A DNA stretch of 64,000 bases, taken from assembly GCA_041671505.1 (NCBI GenBank), contig JBAZBK010000004.1:186001-250000 (forward strand), in the 5' to 3' direction. Shown in pieces: positions 34,601-42,931 of the stretch. The notes under the pieces were generated by a model. That model was not told the DNA's origin. It saw only the letters and a program-made list of their open reading frames with translations, and did not search any database. The position numbers and the translations under genes are program-made. This DNA comes from JACPDH01 sp041671505. Its GTDB lineage: Bacteria; Acidobacteriota; Thermoanaerobaculia; Gp7-AA8. Position 1 is the first letter of the stretch, and each line of letters starts with the position of its first letter.

Positions 34601-35655
34601 CGCACGCCTCCTGCCGCCAGACCACGGACCACGTCGCGCGCCCACGACGGCCCTCGGTAGACGAAACCGGTATAGCCCTGAACAAGATCGGCCCCGGCGT
34701 CGAGCTTGGCCTGGGCTTCGACGGCCCCCATCACTCCCCCGACGCCGATGAGCGGATAGCCGGGACCGACGTGACGTCTTGCGTCGCGCAGAATCCGCGT
34801 CGACGGCTCGAACACCGGGCGCCCGGAGATGCCGCCCGTCTCCACGTGCCCGGCGGACAGCCTCGTCTTGTCGATCGTGGTGTTCGTTGCCGTCAGGCCG
34901 TCGGCCGTCCCTTTCGCGAGATCGCAGAGCTCCGCGAGCTGCACGTCGTCGAGGTCGGGCGCGATCTTCACGATGATCGGGTGCGCGCCAACCGGACGGG
35001 CGAAGGCGACGCGGCGTCTCGCCTCGCGCAGGGCCGAGAGGATAACTTCGAGCTGCTCCGGCCTCTGGAGGTCGCGCAGGGCCGGCGTGTTAGGCGACGA
35101 GACGTTCACGACCACCGCGTCGGCGACCGGCGCGAGCAGCTCGTAGGCCTCGACGTAGTTTTCCGCCGCCGCTTCGAGCGCCACGTCCTTGTTCTTGCCG
35201 ATGTTCACGAATACGGGCGGATGCTCGCGAAGCTCGCCGGCGTCGAGAGCGTGCCAGTGCTGCTGCAAACGGCTGGCGACGGCGGCGGCACCCTCGTTGT
35301 TGAACCCGAGCCTGTTGACCAGGGCCTCCTGCGCCGGATAGCGGAACATCCTCGGCTTCGGGTTCCCCGGCTGCGGACGCAGCGTCACGGTGCCGATCTC
35401 CACGAATCCGAAGCCTAACGCCACGAGCATCGGAACGAGCTCCGCGTTCTTGTCGAATCCCGCGGCAATGCCGAACGGGTTTCCAAACCGGAGACCCCAG
35501 ATGGTCCGTGGCGCCGCCTCGACCGACATCGCGAGCCGGATCGACGACACGAGCAGCGGAATGCTCTGCGCTCGCGCCAGCTGGCGCGTCACCAGATCGT
35601 GCGCCGCCTCGGCATCGAGCTTGAAGAGCAGCTCTTTCGCGAGCTGGTAGATCAA
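34597..35655 (-). CDS. pyrD: Dihydroorotate dehydrogenase (quinone), class 2
   Basis: Fourth step of pyrimidine synthesis, oxidising dihydroorotate with membrane quinone. The 352-residue protein has the N-terminal amphipathic helical extension of class 2 enzymes, the FMN-barrel motifs PFGIAAGFDKNAE and GFGFVEIGTVTLRPQPGNPKPR, and NVSSPNTPALRDLQ with the catalytic Ser. The C-terminus has GVGGVMGAVEAQAKLDAGADLVQGYTG. It overlaps gltX and rlmB by 4 bases each. Confidence 0.95.
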   Translation of the reverse strand: MIYQLAKELLFKLDAEAAHDLVTRQLARAQSIPLLVSSIRLAMSVEAAPRTIWGLRFGNPFGIAAGFDKNAELVPMLVALGFGFVEIGTVTLRPQPGNPKPRMFRYPAQEALVNRLGFNNEGAAAVASRLQQHWHALDAGELREHPPVFVNIGKNKDVALEAAAENYVEAYELLAPVADAVVVNVSSPNTPALRDLQRPEQLEVILSALREARRRVAFARPVGAHPIIVKIAPDLDDVQLAELCDLAKGTADGLTATNTTIDKTRLSAGHVETGGISGRPVFEPSTRILRDARRHVGPGYPLIGVGGVMGAVEAQAKLDAGADLVQGYTGFVYRGPSWARDVVRGLAAGGVR

Positions 35656-37190
35656 CGCGCACCCCGCTCGCGCAGCGCGTGAAGAAGCGCCTCGGCCCGC
35701 GCGAGCGGAGGAACGATCGGCGCGAGACCGGGAACCCGCGCTCCGGCTTCGAGCAGCGGGATCAGCGCGACCAGCTCCGGGCCGTGGGCCCGCCCCGTCG
35801 TCGCCACGCGGATCGGCATGAAGAGCGGTTTGCCCTTCCTCCCGCTCGCAATCTTGATCCGCTCGACGGACGCCTTATATCCGTCGGCGTCACCCGGCGA
35901 ACCGTGAGCGCGGAGATCCTCGACGACCAGAGCGACGAACTGCTCGAGCCCTTCGTCGCCGAGAACCTCGGCGACCTCGGGCCCGGCAAGCTCCCGTTCG
36001 ATATCGAAATCGAACAGCAGCGCGAGCGCCGGAACGAAGTCGGCGAGCGTGTGCGCTCCCTTTTGCGTCAGCGCGATCGCACTCTCGAACCATGCTCTCG
36101 TCGCGTCGGACTCCTGCTGCAGCCAACCCTGCGCTGCGAAGCGATTCTTCACGAGCCCAAGCACCTCGGCAGGGGTGAGCTTGTGAAGATATTGCCCGTT
36201 TACCCAGGCGAGTTTCTGCGGATCGAACACCGCCGGCGCCGAGTTGACGCGATCGAGCGAGAAGGCGCGCACGGCACTCTCTCGATCGAAGAGCTCGACA
36301 CCGTCCGCAGGCGACCAGCCTAGCAACGCCAGATAGTTGAGCATCGCCTCGGGCAGGTAGCCGTCCTCCGCCCAGGCCGCGACCGACGTCGCGCCATGCC
36401 GCTTCGACAGCTTGCTCCGGTCCTGACCGAGAATGAGCGAAACGTGCGCGAACCGCGGCGTCTCCCATCCGAGCGCGCGGTAGAGCAGCACCTGCCGGTG
36501 CGTATTCGTCAGATGCTCTTCGGCGCGGATCACGTGCGAGATCTGCATGTCGTGGTCGTCGACCACGACGCAGAAGTTGTAAGTCGGCATGCCGTCGGAA
36601 CGGAGGATGATGAAGTCGCCGAGCGAATCGGCCCTCCAGGTCACCTCGCCCCGGATCAGATCGTCGATCGTGACGTCGGCGTCGAACGCGGAGCCCGGCT
36701 CCTTCGGAACGTGGAACCGGATCGCCGATGCGGCGCCCCCGCGGACGCGCTCGTCGACTTCCGTCGCGGACAGCCCGCGGCACGTCAGATCGTAGTGAGG
36801 CGGGCGTCCGTCGGCTTCGGCCTGACGGCGCTTGGCCTCGAGCTCATCTTCGCTGCAGAAGCAGCGGTACGCATGCCCCGAGGCGAGAAGCCGTTCAACG
36901 ACCGAGTCGTAGAGACTCGAGCGCTCCGACTGCCGGTAAGGCCCGTGCGGACCTCCGTTGTCCGGACCTTCCTCCCAGTGAAGGCCGAGCCAGCGCAGAT
37001 CGTCGAGCACCATCCGCTCCGACTCACTGGTCGACCGCGCCTGATCGGTGTCCTCGACGCGGATGATGAACGTGCCGCGGTTGTGGCGTGCGAAGAGCCA
37101 GTTGAAGATTGCCGTTCGGGCGCCACCCACATGCAGATGCCCGGTCGGTGACGGCGCAAATCGCGTACGCACAGGTTTCTCGTCGTTCAT
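35652..37190 (-). CDS. gltX: Glutamate--tRNA ligase
   Basis: 512 residues. The class I signature SPTGHLHVGGARTA is near the N-terminus and KLSKRHG is the KMSKS-type loop; the C-terminal anticodon-binding domain ends PFMPIRVATTG-like and PLLEAG. The ATG at 37190 is used because MNDEKPVRTRFAPSPTG matches the family start; a GTG at 37202 that overlaps the ispF stop is the alternative. Whether it is discriminating or also charges tRNA-Gln cannot be decided from sequence alone. Confidence 0.95.
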   Translation of the reverse strand: MNDEKPVRTRFAPSPTGHLHVGGARTAIFNWLFARHNRGTFIIRVEDTDQARSTSESERMVLDDLRWLGLHWEEGPDNGGPHGPYRQSERSSLYDSVVERLLASGHAYRCFCSEDELEAKRRQAEADGRPPHYDLTCRGLSATEVDERVRGGAASAIRFHVPKEPGSAFDADVTIDDLIRGEVTWRADSLGDFIILRSDGMPTYNFCVVVDDHDMQISHVIRAEEHLTNTHRQVLLYRALGWETPRFAHVSLILGQDRSKLSKRHGATSVAAWAEDGYLPEAMLNYLALLGWSPADGVELFDRESAVRAFSLDRVNSAPAVFDPQKLAWVNGQYLHKLTPAEVLGLVKNRFAAQGWLQQESDATRAWFESAIALTQKGAHTLADFVPALALLFDFDIERELAGPEVAEVLGDEGLEQFVALVVEDLRAHGSPGDADGYKASVERIKIASGRKGKPLFMPIRVATTGRAHGPELVALIPLLEAGARVPGLAPIVPPLARAEALLHALRERGAR

Positions 37191-37198
37191 CGATCCAG

Positions 37199-37690
37199 TC
37201 ACCGTTCCGCCTCGGCAGCCGACTCCACGAGCACGGTCGCGAGCGCGCAGATACCCTCACGCCGCCCGGTGAAACCGAGGCCGTCGGTCGTCGTTGCCTT
37301 CACGTTCACGCGATCCTCCCCGATCCCGAGCATCGCGGCGACGCTGCGGCGGATCTTCGCCTTGTGAGGGCCGAGCTTCGGCGCCTCCGCGACGACCGTG
37401 ACGTCGACGTTCGCGATCGCGAATCCCTTCTCCCGGACGAGCCTGAGCGCCTCGGCAACGAAGACCGACGACGGCGCGCCCCGCCAGCGCTCGTCACTCG
37501 ACGGGAAATACTCGCCGATGTCTCCCGCGCCCACCGCGCCTAACATCGCGTCGACCAGCGCGTGCAGGACGGCGTCCGCGTCGGAATGCCCTTCGAGCCC
37601 CCAACGATCGGCAACCTCTACTCCGCCGAGGATCAACGGCCGGTCGGAAGCGAATTTGTGGACGTCGACTCCATGTCCGATTCGGATCAT
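37199..37690 (-). CDS. ispF: 2-C-methyl-D-erythritol 2,4-cyclodiphosphate synthase
   Basis: MEP pathway enzyme. The 163-residue product has the metal motif RIGHGVDVHKF, GLEGHSDADAVLHALVDAMLGA, the conserved DIGEYFPSSD loop and the C-terminal TTTDGLGFTGRREGI. It overlaps ispD by 4 bases. The ispD-ispF pairing makes the MEP route to isoprenoids, and hence to quinone and undecaprenyl carriers. Confidence 0.97.
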   Translation of the reverse strand: MIRIGHGVDVHKFASDRPLILGGVEVADRWGLEGHSDADAVLHALVDAMLGAVGAGDIGEYFPSSDERWRGAPSSVFVAEALRLVREKGFAIANVDVTVVAEAPKLGPHKAKIRRSVAAMLGIGEDRVNVKATTTDGLGFTGRREGICALATVLVESAAEAER

Positions 37691-38400
37691 TCGTCACTCC
37701 AGTTGGCGAGCTCGCGCGCCGCCGCCTCGAAATCGGCTGGCCTCGTGATCTTGATGTTGCGCGGATCGCCCCCGACCACGCGCACACGATGCCCGCAGCG
37801 CGCCACCGCCGCCGCTTCGTCGGTCGCGGGCCAGCCCTGCTCGACGGCCCGGGCAAGGGATTCGCGCAACACTCCGAGCCTGAAACACTGCGGCGTCTGC
37901 GCCGCCGCGAGAAGGCTTCGTTCGGGTGTCTCGACGACGATCCCTCCGTCCGTCCGGTGGATCGTATCGGTGGGCATCGTCGCTGGGATCGAGCCGTCCG
38001 CGTCGTCGAGCGCCGCGAGAAGCCTTGCGAAGAGATCCCGCGTCACGAACGGCCTTACCGCGTCGTGGGTGGCGACGATCGCGTCATCGCCGAGGCCGCC
38101 GCGATAGAGGCTTTCGGCGCCGCGGAGCACCGACTCCTGCCTCGAGTCACCTCCGCGCACGATCTTCACGTTGCCCCAGCGGAAGTGGTCGGCGACCTCC
38201 TGCATCGTCGCGAGTTGCTCCGCCGACACGCAGACGACGATTCGCTCCACGATCGAAATGCCGTGGAATCTGCCGATCGTGTGCGCGATGAGCGGACGGT
38301 CGCCAAGCGGAAGGAACTGCTTCGGCGTCTCGCTGCCGAATCGAGTCCCCGATCCCGCGGCAGGGATGATTACGGCGCAACGCATGGCGGCGGTGGTCAT
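37687..38400 (-). CDS. ispD: 2-C-methyl-D-erythritol 4-phosphate cytidylyltransferase
   Basis: MEP pathway enzyme that joins CTP to MEP. The 237-residue product has the nucleotide loop IIPAAGSGTRFGSETPKQFLPLGDRPL, GGDSRQESVLRG, HDAVRPFV and the C-terminal TDEAAAVARCGHRVRVVGGDPRNIKIT. ATG at 38400; MRCAVIIPAAG at 38385 is an alternative start. It follows frr after a 67-base spacer that carries a hairpin. Confidence 0.96.
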   Translation of the reverse strand: MTTAAMRCAVIIPAAGSGTRFGSETPKQFLPLGDRPLIAHTIGRFHGISIVERIVVCVSAEQLATMQEVADHFRWGNVKIVRGGDSRQESVLRGAESLYRGGLGDDAIVATHDAVRPFVTRDLFARLLAALDDADGSIPATMPTDTIHRTDGGIVVETPERSLLAAAQTPQCFRLGVLRESLARAVEQGWPATDEAAAVARCGHRVRVVGGDPRNIKITRPADFEAAARELANWSDE

Positions 38401-38429
38401 GGTCTCCGCCGCGCGTCGCGCCCGAGGTC

Positions 38430-38467
38430 GAGGGCGGCGGGACCGGGAGGACGGGAGTCCCGCCCTC
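38430..38467 (-). other. Hairpin directly after frr
   Basis: GAGGG..CGGGAC and GTCCCG..CCCTC form an 11-pair stem interrupted by a 3-base bulge, abutting the frr stop codon. No T-tract follows, so partial attenuation or mRNA 3'-end protection before ispD is more likely than full termination. Confidence 0.42.
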
Positions 38468-39028
38468 TCAGACCTCCATGACTTCCTTTTCCTTGTGCTT
38501 CAGGACGTCGTTGACCTCGTCGATGAACTTGTCGGTCAGCTTCTGGACCTCGTCGTGTGCGCGCTTCTCGTCGTCCTGCGAGATCTCGTGGTCCTTCTCC
38601 ATCTTCTTGACCTTGTCGTTGACGTCGCGACGAACCTGACGAATCGCGGTGCGCGCCTCTTCCGACATGTGGTGCGCACGCTTGACGAGGTCCTTGCGAC
38701 GCTCCTCGGTCAGGGGCGGAACCGGCACGCGGATCAGCTTGCCGTCGCTCGCCGGATTGAACCCGAGGTCGGCGGTGCGAATCGCCTTCTCGATCGGCGC
38801 GGTCATGCTCTTGTCCCACGGCTCGACGACGATGAGGGCCGGCTCGGGAACCTTGAGGTTCGCGACCTGCGCCAGCGGCGTGTCGGTGCCGTAGTAGGGA
38901 ACCATCACGCCGTCGAGCATCGATACCGACGCGCGCCCGGTGCGGAGCGACTTGAACTCTTTGTGCAGCGCCTCGATGGCGCCATGCATCCGACGCTCGG
39001 CGTCCTTGACCACTTCCTTCAGCGGCAT
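38468..39028 (-). CDS. frr: Ribosome recycling factor
   Basis: RRF splits post-termination ribosomes together with EF-G. The 186-residue protein is one domain-pair of normal length, with LRTGRASVSMLDGVMVPYYGT, PPLTEERRKDLVKRAHHMSEEARTAIRQVRRDVND and a Lys-rich C-terminal helix. The ATG at 39028 has AGGAGG six bases upstream; a GTG one codon earlier is less well placed. Follows pyrH. Confidence 0.97.
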   Translation of the reverse strand: MPLKEVVKDAERRMHGAIEALHKEFKSLRTGRASVSMLDGVMVPYYGTDTPLAQVANLKVPEPALIVVEPWDKSMTAPIEKAIRTADLGFNPASDGKLIRVPVPPLTEERRKDLVKRAHHMSEEARTAIRQVRRDVNDKVKKMEKDHEISQDDEKRAHDEVQKLTDKFIDEVNDVLKHKEKEVMEV

Positions 39029-39055
39029 CACTTTCCTCCTGTGACGGCGGGGTGC

Positions 39056-39781
39056 TCAGTCCGAAACCAGAGACCCGATATCCTCTCCCAGAACCGCCCT
39101 GCTGATGTTCCCCTTCTCGCGGAGAGAGAAGACGTAGATCGGTATGTTGTTGCTTCGCGCAAGGTCGATCGCCGAGGCATCCATGACGTTCAGACGCTTC
39201 TCGAGAACCTCCTGGTAGGTGGCTCTCGGGATGCGCGTGGCGTTCGGATCCTTGTGAGGATCGGCGGTGTAGAGCCCGTCGACCTTCGTCGCCTTCATGA
39301 TGATCTCGCAGCGAAGCTCGTTCGCGCGAAGCGCCGCGGCGGAGTCGGTCGTGAAGTACGGGTTGCCGGTTCCGGCCGCGCAGATCACGATGCGCCCCTT
39401 CTCGAGGTGGCGGATCGCGCGGCGGCGGATGAACGGCTCGGCGACTCCGGGCATGTTGATCGCTGTGGCGACGCGCGTCGGCACGCCCCGGTTCTCGAGG
39501 GCGTTCTGGAACGCGAGCGAATTGATGACCGTCGCCAGCATTCCCATCTGATCGCCGACCGCGCGATCGATGCCTTCGGTCGCCGCGTTGACGCCTCGGA
39601 AAATGTTGCCGCCGCCGATCACGATCGCCACTTCGACTCCAAGCCTGAGGACCGCGACGACCTCGTCGGCGATATCCGACATCGTCTCCGGGTCGATGCC
39701 GTAGGAGCGATCGCCCATCAGCGCTTCGCCCGACAGCTTGAGCATGATCCTCTTGTAACGCGGCTTTTTGTCGCTGCTCAT
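39056..39781 (-). CDS. pyrH: UMP kinase
   Basis: Bacterial UMP kinase of the amino-acid-kinase fold: UMP to UDP, GTP-activated. The 241-residue product has MLKLSGEALMGD, VAIVIGGGNIFRG, GMLATVINSLAFQNALE and GTGNPYFTTDSAAALRANEL. ATG at 39781 with GGGGAGA upstream; the TTG before it is less likely. First gene of pyrH-frr-ispD-ispF-gltX-pyrD-rlmB, after a terminator and behind an extended -10 promoter. Confidence 0.97.
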   Translation of the reverse strand: MSSDKKPRYKRIMLKLSGEALMGDRSYGIDPETMSDIADEVVAVLRLGVEVAIVIGGGNIFRGVNAATEGIDRAVGDQMGMLATVINSLAFQNALENRGVPTRVATAINMPGVAEPFIRRRAIRHLEKGRIVICAAGTGNPYFTTDSAAALRANELRCEIIMKATKVDGLYTADPHKDPNATRIPRATYQEVLEKRLNVMDASAIDLARSNNIPIYVFSLREKGNISRAVLGEDIGSLVSD

Positions 39782-39801
39782 CAAGTCTCCCCGGGCGCTG
39801 A

Positions 39802-39810
39802 TTTATACCA
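39802..39810 (-). promoter_or_regulatory. Extended -10 promoter of pyrH operon
   Basis: The minus strand reads TGG-TATAAA, an extended -10 (TGn plus five of six TATAAT matches), with no clear -35 box, as is usual for this class. The predicted start is near 39795, giving a leader of about 14 bases that contains the GGGGAGA ribosome binding site. Confidence 0.55.
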
Positions 39811-39865
39811 TATCGATTGCCTTTTTGCGGGGGGTGAGCCCTGCTGCAATCGATGTGTGCACGCG

Positions 39866-39899
39866 CAAAAAATCCTCCGGCCCCGAGGGGCCGGAGGAT
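39866..39899 (-). terminator. Rho-independent terminator of rpsB-tsf
   Basis: ATCCTCCGGCCC and GGGCCGGAGGAT form a 12-pair stem with a 4-base loop, followed on the minus strand by TTTTTT. It begins 20 bases after the tsf stop codon. Confidence 0.92.
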
Positions 39900-39918
39900 C
39901 GTGAATTGTGCCTCGTGG

Positions 39919-40848
39919 CTAGTTGCCGGAAACCTGGGCCATGACTTCGGCGACGAAGTCGTTCGCCTTCTTCTCGATGCCCTCGCCGAGCTTGTAGCGG
40001 GTGAAGCGCGAGACTTCGAACGTCGCCCCGGCCTCCTTCGCGCGCTGATCGACGACCTTCTGAACGGTCATCTTGTCGTCGCGAATGTAGGCCTGCTCGA
40101 GCAGGACGGCCTCGCCGTAGTACTTCTCCATCTTGCCGGCGACGATCTTTTCGACGACCGCTTCGGGCTTGCCCGACTTGATCGCCTGATCGCGCGCGAT
40201 TTCCTTCTCGGTGTCGAGATCCGTCGCGGTCACTTCGTCGCGATGGAGGAAGCGCGGCTCGGCGGCTGCAACGTGCATCGCGAGGTCTTTCGCGAGACCT
40301 TCCGCGGCAACCTTCGCTTCCGCCTTGTCGCACTTCACTTCGACGATGACGCCGATCTTGCCGTTGCCGTGGACGTAGCTGCTGAGCGCGGCGCCCGCAG
40401 CGTCGTAACGGATGAATCGGCGGATCGCGATGTTCTCGCCGATCTTGGCGATCTTGCTCGAAATGTACTGAGCCACGTTGTGGCCCTCGGCGTCACCGGG
40501 CCAGGCGAGCGCGGCAAGCGCGTCGACGCTGGCGGGGTTCTCCGCACGGATGATGCTCGTGATTCCGGCGGCGAGCTCCTTGAAATCGTCGGTCTGCGCC
40601 ACGAAATCGGTCTCGCAGTTCACCTCGACGAGGATGCCCGTCGAACCTTCGACCGAAGCGTAAACGACGCCTTCGGAGGCGATGCGTCCCGCTTTCTTGC
40701 CGGCCGCGGCGAGTCCCTTCTTGCGAAGGATCTTGATCGCCTCTTCGACGTTGCCTTCCGCTTCCGTCAGCGCCTTTTTGCAGTCCATCATGCCGGCGCC
40801 GGTCTTCTCGCGAAGCTCCTTCACCTGCGCTGCGTCGATCTGTGCCAT
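39919..40848 (-). CDS. tsf: Elongation factor Ts
   Basis: EF-Ts is the nucleotide exchange factor of EF-Tu. The 309-residue protein starts AQIDAAQVKELREKTGAGMMDCKKALTEAEGN (UBA-like N domain) and continues with CETDFVAQTDDF and the core and C-terminal subdomains, including the coiled-coil region. ATG at 40848 is set by family match; reading continues 31 codons upstream into the rpsB spacer. Downstream of rpsB, its usual partner. Confidence 0.96.
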   Translation of the reverse strand: MAQIDAAQVKELREKTGAGMMDCKKALTEAEGNVEEAIKILRKKGLAAAGKKAGRIASEGVVYASVEGSTGILVEVNCETDFVAQTDDFKELAAGITSIIRAENPASVDALAALAWPGDAEGHNVAQYISSKIAKIGENIAIRRFIRYDAAGAALSSYVHGNGKIGVIVEVKCDKAEAKVAAEGLAKDLAMHVAAAEPRFLHRDEVTATDLDTEKEIARDQAIKSGKPEAVVEKIVAGKMEKYYGEAVLLEQAYIRDDKMTVQKVVDQRAKEAGATFEVSRFTRYKLGEGIEKKANDFVAEVMAQVSGN

Positions 40849-40895
40849 GGTCTTCTCCAAACAGTCTGGGGTCGGGCCCCGAGAGTCCGGGACTC

Positions 40896-40941
40896 GTGAT
40901 TGACGCCGGGCCCCCGTGGGAGCCCGGCGCCGGTCAATCAC
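40896..40941 (-). other. Large stem-loop in the rpsB-tsf spacer
   Basis: GTGATTGAC (40896-40904) pairs with GTCAATCAC (40933-40941), and inside it GCCGGGC (40905-40911) pairs with GCCCGGC (40922-40928), leaving a 4-base bulge and a 10-base loop. There is no T-run on the minus strand. It is placed where other bacteria set the rpsB:tsf expression ratio by partial termination or processing. Confidence 0.6.
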
Positions 40942-40952
40942 TCAAGTGGGAT

Positions 40953-40972
40953 GCGACCCTTCGGCGGGTCGC
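40953..40972 (-). other. Second stem-loop in the rpsB-tsf spacer
   Basis: GCGACCC (40953-40959) and GGGTCGC (40966-40972) form a perfect 7-pair stem around 6 bases. In transcription order it comes first after rpsB, then the larger stem at 40896-40941. Confidence 0.5.
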
Positions 40973-40992
40973 GGAATCGAGATGCGCAGCCC

Positions 40993-41778
40993 TCAGGAAA
41001 CAGGGGCGGGAGCAGCGCCCGTGGGCGCCGCCGGCGGCGGCATCTCTCCCTCGGCCATCTCGGGCTTGTCCTCTGCGGAGATGTACATCTCCTGCGCGAC
41101 GTTATAGCCCTCGAGCACCGAGTCAGCGATCTTCTGAGTAAAGAGCCGGATCGCGCGAATGGCGTCGTCGTTGCCGGGAATCACCTTGTCGATGTCGTCG
41201 GGATCGCAATTCGTATCGACGATCGCGACGACGGGGATTCCGAGCTTCTTCGCCTCCTTCACGGCGATGTACTCCTTCTTCGGATCGATGACGAACATCG
41301 CGTCCGGAAGGGAGTCCATCTCGCGGATTCCAACGAGATTCTTCTCGAGCTTCTGCCGTTCACGGTCGAGCGCGGCGCGCTCCTTCTTCGACATTTCCTT
41401 TGCAGGATCGTTGAGCGAAGACTCGAGCTCCTTGAGGCGCTCGATCGACTTGCGGACCGTGACGAAGTTGGTGAGGGTGCCACCCAGCCAGCGGCTGTTC
41501 ACGTAGAACATTCCGCAGCGGTTCGCCTCCTCCATGATCGCGTCCTGCGCCTGGCGCTTGGTGCCGACGAACAGAACGCGCTTTCCCTGCAAACTCAATT
41601 CTGTGACAAAGGCGGAAGCTTCCTTGAAGAGCTTGAGCGTCTTCTGGAGATCGATGATGTAGATCCCGTTGCGCTTGCCGAAGATGTACTTCTTCATCTT
41701 CGGATTCCAGCGCTTGGTCTGATGACCAAAATGGACGCCAGCTTCCAACAGCTCTTTCATTGTGATTGAAACTGCCAA
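40993..41778 (-). CDS. rpsB: 30S ribosomal protein S2
   Basis: S2 binds at the 30S head-body junction and represses its own operon in E. coli. The 261-residue product has TMKELLEAGVHFGHQTKRWNPKMKKYIFG, FYVNSRWLGGTLTNF and DPKKEYIAVKEAKKLGIPVVAIVDTNCDPD, plus a Pro/Ala tail of about 20 residues. The start is TTG at 41778 with GGAGG 5 bases before it; the next ATG would remove the conserved AVSIT N-terminus. Confidence 0.96.
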   Translation of the reverse strand: MAVSITMKELLEAGVHFGHQTKRWNPKMKKYIFGKRNGIYIIDLQKTLKLFKEASAFVTELSLQGKRVLFVGTKRQAQDAIMEEANRCGMFYVNSRWLGGTLTNFVTVRKSIERLKELESSLNDPAKEMSKKERAALDRERQKLEKNLVGIREMDSLPDAMFVIDPKKEYIAVKEAKKLGIPVVAIVDTNCDPDDIDKVIPGNDDAIRAIRLFTQKIADSVLEGYNVAQEMYISAEDKPEMAEGEMPPPAAPTGAAPAPVS

Positions 41779-41816
41779 ACCGTCCTCCTTCTATCTCTAC
41801 GTTCGTCCTACTGGAT

Positions 41817-41848
41817 AAAAAAGGACAGGAGCCTTGCGACCCCTGTCC
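41817..41848 (-). terminator. Rho-independent terminator of rplM-rpsI
   Basis: GGACAGG and CCTGTCC form a 7-pair stem with a 12-base loop, followed on the minus strand by TTTTTTAT. It lies about 40 bases beyond the rpsI stop and 39 bases before the rpsB start codon. Confidence 0.88.
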
Positions 41849-41888
41849 CGTGCTTGCTACCTGAGATTGCGAACCATCACGGCAACCA

Positions 41889-42275
41889 CTAGCGCTTCGA
41901 GAACTGGAAGCGCGCGCGTGCGCCCTTCTGCCCGTACTTCTTGCGCTCTTTCATGCGGGGGTCGCGCGTGAGCAGTCCCGACTTCTTGAGCTTCTTGCGG
42001 AGCTCGGCATTGAAGACCTCGAGCGCGCGCGAGATGCCGTGGCGGATCGCGCCGGCCTGGCCCGTCGGGCCGCCGCCGTCGACGTTCACGAGAATGTCGA
42101 AATGATCGACCGTCTCGGTGAGCGACAGCGGCTGCTTGATGATCATCTTGAGCACTTCATTCGGGAAGTAGTCGTCGAACGTACGGTGATTCACCGTGAT
42201 CTGTCCGCTACCCTGGCGCAGCCAAACGCGCGCCGTCGACGACTTCCTGCGACCGGTTCCGTAGTATTCGACCAA
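41889..42275 (-). CDS. rpsI: 30S ribosomal protein S9
   Basis: S9 places its C-terminal tail at the P-site tRNA. The 128-residue protein has YYGTGRRKSSTARVWL near the start, GGGPTGQAGAIRHGISRAL, DPRMKERKKYGQKGARARFQFSKR with the conserved basic C-terminus. The start codon is TTG at 42275, with GAAGGGG about 7 bases upstream. It follows rplM by 24 bases. Confidence 0.97.
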   Translation of the reverse strand: MVEYYGTGRRKSSTARVWLRQGSGQITVNHRTFDDYFPNEVLKMIIKQPLSLTETVDHFDILVNVDGGGPTGQAGAIRHGISRALEVFNAELRKKLKKSGLLTRDPRMKERKKYGQKGARARFQFSKR

Positions 42276-42299
42276 AGCTAAGCCCCTTCTTTCTGCTGC

Positions 42300-42731
42300 C
42301 TACGAAATCTTGAACGACTCAGGCTGCTGCGCCTGATGCGGGTGCTGTGTCCCGCGGTAGACCTTGAGCTTCTTGAGCATCTTACGACCGATCCGGTTCT
42401 TCGGGAGCATACCCGCAACCGCGCGCTCGATCATCGACTCGGGCTTCTCGGCACGGACGAAGCGCGCCGCCGATTCGGTCAGCCCGCCCGGATATCCGCT
42501 GTGGTGACGGTACATCTTGTCCGTCTCCTTGCGGCCGGTCAGGACGATCTTCTCGGCGTTCAACACGATGACGTGGTCACCCGTGTCGAGGAACGGCGTG
42601 TAAGTCGGCTTGTTCTTGCCCGAGATGATGTTCGCCACAGCGGTCGAAAGCCGACCGAGAACGAGCCCGTCGGCGTCGATGATGAACCACTGTGGGTCGA
42701 TGTCGCCCTTTTTGGGAAAATACGTGCGCAT
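42300..42731 (-). CDS. rplM: 50S ribosomal protein L13
   Basis: L13 is an early 50S assembly protein. The 143-residue product begins MRTYFPKKGDIDPQWFIIDADGLVLGRLST and contains GDHVIVLNAEKIVLTGRK and MLPKNRIGRKMLKKLKVYRGTQHPHQAQQP. First gene of the rplM-rpsI operon. Confidence 0.98.
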   Translation of the reverse strand: MRTYFPKKGDIDPQWFIIDADGLVLGRLSTAVANIISGKNKPTYTPFLDTGDHVIVLNAEKIVLTGRKETDKMYRHHSGYPGGLTESAARFVRAEKPESMIERAVAGMLPKNRIGRKMLKKLKVYRGTQHPHQAQQPESFKIS

Positions 42732-42847
42732 TTCTTGATTCCTCAGGTGTTTCCGGACTTACGTCGGCCGGACCGAAACTCTTTCGAGAGGCGCTGCCGA
42801 GGCTTGTTGAGGGCACTCCGCACCCAACCCCTCCAGAAAGGGGCTGA

Positions 42848-42877
42848 ACGGTAACACCGCTAAACCGCCTCTGTCAA
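42848..42877 (-). promoter_or_regulatory. Candidate promoter of rplM-rpsI
   Basis: A perfect -35 TTGACA (42872-42877, minus strand) is followed after 17-18 bases by TTACCG or TACCGT, a weak -10. The strong -35 in a non-coding region upstream of a ribosomal operon supports it, but the -10 match is poor. It leaves a leader of more than 100 bases. Confidence 0.45.
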
Positions 42878-42896
42878 TACGAACATTCCCAGCCCC

Positions 42897-42925
42897 TTGT
42901 CTACAGCTCCGCAGAGTGGTAGAAG
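42897..42925 (+). promoter_or_regulatory. Candidate promoter of the menG/ubiE-folD-coaE operon
   Basis: TTGTCT (42897-42902), a 17-base spacer and TAGAAG (42920-42925), four of six matches each. The predicted start would be at or next to the GTG start codon at 42932, implying a leaderless transcript. Moderate to weak evidence. Confidence 0.35.
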
Positions 42926-42931
42926 CCCCGC

